From contig JACQMZ010000010.1 in assembly GCA_016203345.1 (NCBI GenBank), forward strand, positions 1-5,872: a stretch of DNA of 5,872 bases, read 5' to 3'. Position 1 is the stretch's first letter. Every line of letters begins with the position of its first letter. The position numbers and the translations under genes were made by a program. This document shows, piece by piece, positions 5,402 to 5,872 of this stretch. The notes beneath the pieces are model-generated. The model was not told the DNA's origin. It searched no databases and worked only from the letters and a program-made list of their open reading frames with translations. The stretch comes from Candidatus Woesearchaeota archaeon (lineage in GTDB: Archaea > Nanobdellota > Nanobdellia > Woesearchaeales > ARS49).

Positions 5402-5409
5402 TTTATAAA
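5402..5409 (-). promoter_or_regulatory. Palindromic TATA box of asnS, possibly shared with the DUF2283 gene
   Basis: TTTATAAA is centred 26-27 bases from the asnS ATG at 5379, which indicates a leaderless transcript. Because it is palindromic and the flanks are purine-rich on both sides (GAGAGAGGA to the left; ACAAACAC on the minus strand), it could also direct rightward transcription starting near 5432. That would give the DUF2283 gene a leader of about 13 bases. Only the leftward use is well supported. Confidence 0.65.
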
Positions 5410-5444
5410 TGTGTTTGTACCGCTTACTTTGTGAGAAAAATCCA

Positions 5445-5657
5445 ATGAAACAAAAAATGCGGATTCATTATGATAAAGAGGCTGACTTTTTGGAGGTCAT
5501 GTTTGGAGAGCCAAGTGAATCGTATTATGAAGATTTGGGTAATGATATTTTTGAGCGGCGGGATGAAAAAACTGGTCTGGTTAAGGGGTACGCTATTTTT
5601 AATGTGCAAAAATGCACAGCCAATAAAGACATAGGTGTCGAGATTCCAGTGGGATAG
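5445..5657 (+). CDS. DUF2283 family small protein
   Basis: This encodes 70 residues. The opening RIHYDKEADFLEVMFG, then NDIFERRDEKTGLVKGYAIFN, follows the pattern of DUF2283: a YD.eaD.L.v strand pair, then an acidic stretch, then G.v.G..i. The biochemical role is unknown; some members occur in toxin-antitoxin-like pairs. It is probably a small cytoplasmic beta-alpha protein. The ATG at 5445 is preferred over the one at 5457 and over an in-frame ATG at 5409, which would sit within or next to the TATA box. No Shine-Dalgarno site is seen. It is transcribed divergently from asnS, and the reading frame that overlaps its last 23 bases is not recognisable as a toxin. Confidence 0.8.
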   Translation: MKQKMRIHYDKEADFLEVMFGEPSESYYEDLGNDIFERRDEKTGLVKGYAIFNVQKCTANKDIGVEIPVG

Positions 5658-5872
5658 CACTACCTTTATTACGTGCTGCAGGTTTTTTGACCCGCCTTAT
5701 GTTTGGTTAAAAAAAGAGGGGGATGTTTTGGTTCGTGATCTGGGGGATCCGGTGATGTTTTCGTTTGATTTTTCATATCATAAACCGACAGAGGTGTGGA
5801 AGCTGTCGCGAGGATTGCTCTTGGATCACGCGAATCATGAGAACGGGTTGTGGATGTCAGATTGTGAGGGTA
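5635..5872 (+). CDS. Unrecognised reading frame, cut by the right window edge (partial)
   Basis: An open frame runs from just after a TAG at 5632-5634 to the window end, about 79 codons, with aromatic residues and aspartates throughout (FFDPPYVWLKK, GDVLVRDLGDP, MFSFDFSYHKP, GLWMSDCEG). Its G-rich first positions and G/T-rich third positions match other rightward genes, which supports real coding. The start is unclear. GTG at 5635 would overlap the DUF2283 gene by 23 bases. ATG at 5755, after GGGGGATCC and preceded by an A-rich patch at 5709-5715, is an alternative. A one-base slip in the T6 run at 5683-5688 would also join the frame to VLQVFDPPY. I recognise no domain. It may be a complete gene, a gene remnant, or a coupled partner of the DUF2283 gene. 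Confidence 0.5.
   Translation, partial: MSRFQWDSTTFITCCRFFDPPYVWLKKEGDVLVRDLGDPVMFSFDFSYHKPTEVWKLSRGLLLDHANHENGLWMSDCEG
5656..5688 (+). terminator. Possible terminator after the DUF2283 gene
   Basis: AGCAC (5656-5660) pairs with GTGCT (5673-5677) across a 12-base loop, and five bases later there is a run of six T (5683-5688). The short stem is weak, but the T-run alone could terminate archaeal transcription. The site falls inside the overlapping downstream reading frame, so if it works, that frame would need its own promoter. Confidence 0.3.

Noticed and set aside
5699..5701. ATG at 5699 (and ATG at 5723) as starts of the right-edge gene
   Set aside because: Both are out of frame with the long reading frame. 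They stop after three and ten codons respectively.

Overview
The window looks like part of an archaeal chromosome, most plausibly from an uncultivated, small-genome (DPANN-like) lineage, although the lineage is only an inference. The archaeal signs are a HerA-type DNA translocase next to an Mre11-type nuclease, an archaeal/eukaryotic-style asparaginyl-tRNA synthetase, and TATA boxes (TTTATAAA-like) centred about 26 bases upstream of start codons, which implies leaderless mRNAs. GC content is intermediate by eye. I see no rRNA, tRNA, CRISPR array or insertion sequence.

Layout from left to right. Bases 1-42 may hold the last codons of a rightward gene. A leftward 77-residue basic protein made of two near-identical copies of one unit follows (76-309); it has its own TATA box and a strong Shine-Dalgarno site. 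Next comes a 44-base imperfect palindrome (397-440) and a leftward, leaderless gene for a 64-residue charged protein (450-644). A divergent promoter region (645-778) carries one TATA box facing each way, with a 49-base palindrome between them. Rightward from there run herA (779-2287) and mre11 (2315-3517), a two-gene DNA-end-processing operon without rad50 or nurA. The end of mre11 overlaps, tail to tail, a leftward DedA-family membrane protein gene (3479-4096), whose start overlaps the stop of asnS (4093-5379) as ATGA. asnS has a leaderless promoter whose palindromic TATA box may also serve the rightward DUF2283 gene (5445-5657). An unrecognised reading frame runs off the right edge (5635-5872).

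Functionally this is a DNA-repair operon (HerA pumps DNA, Mre11 cuts it) facing a translation/membrane operon (AsnRS plus a DedA transporter), bounded by small proteins of unknown function. The + strand is rich in G and T at third codon positions of the rightward genes, while leftward genes are rich in C and A there. That pattern suggests replication-strand bias. I found no clear new multi-gene system. The best candidates for something undescribed are the two palindromes next to promoters and the duplicated 41-residue-unit protein.
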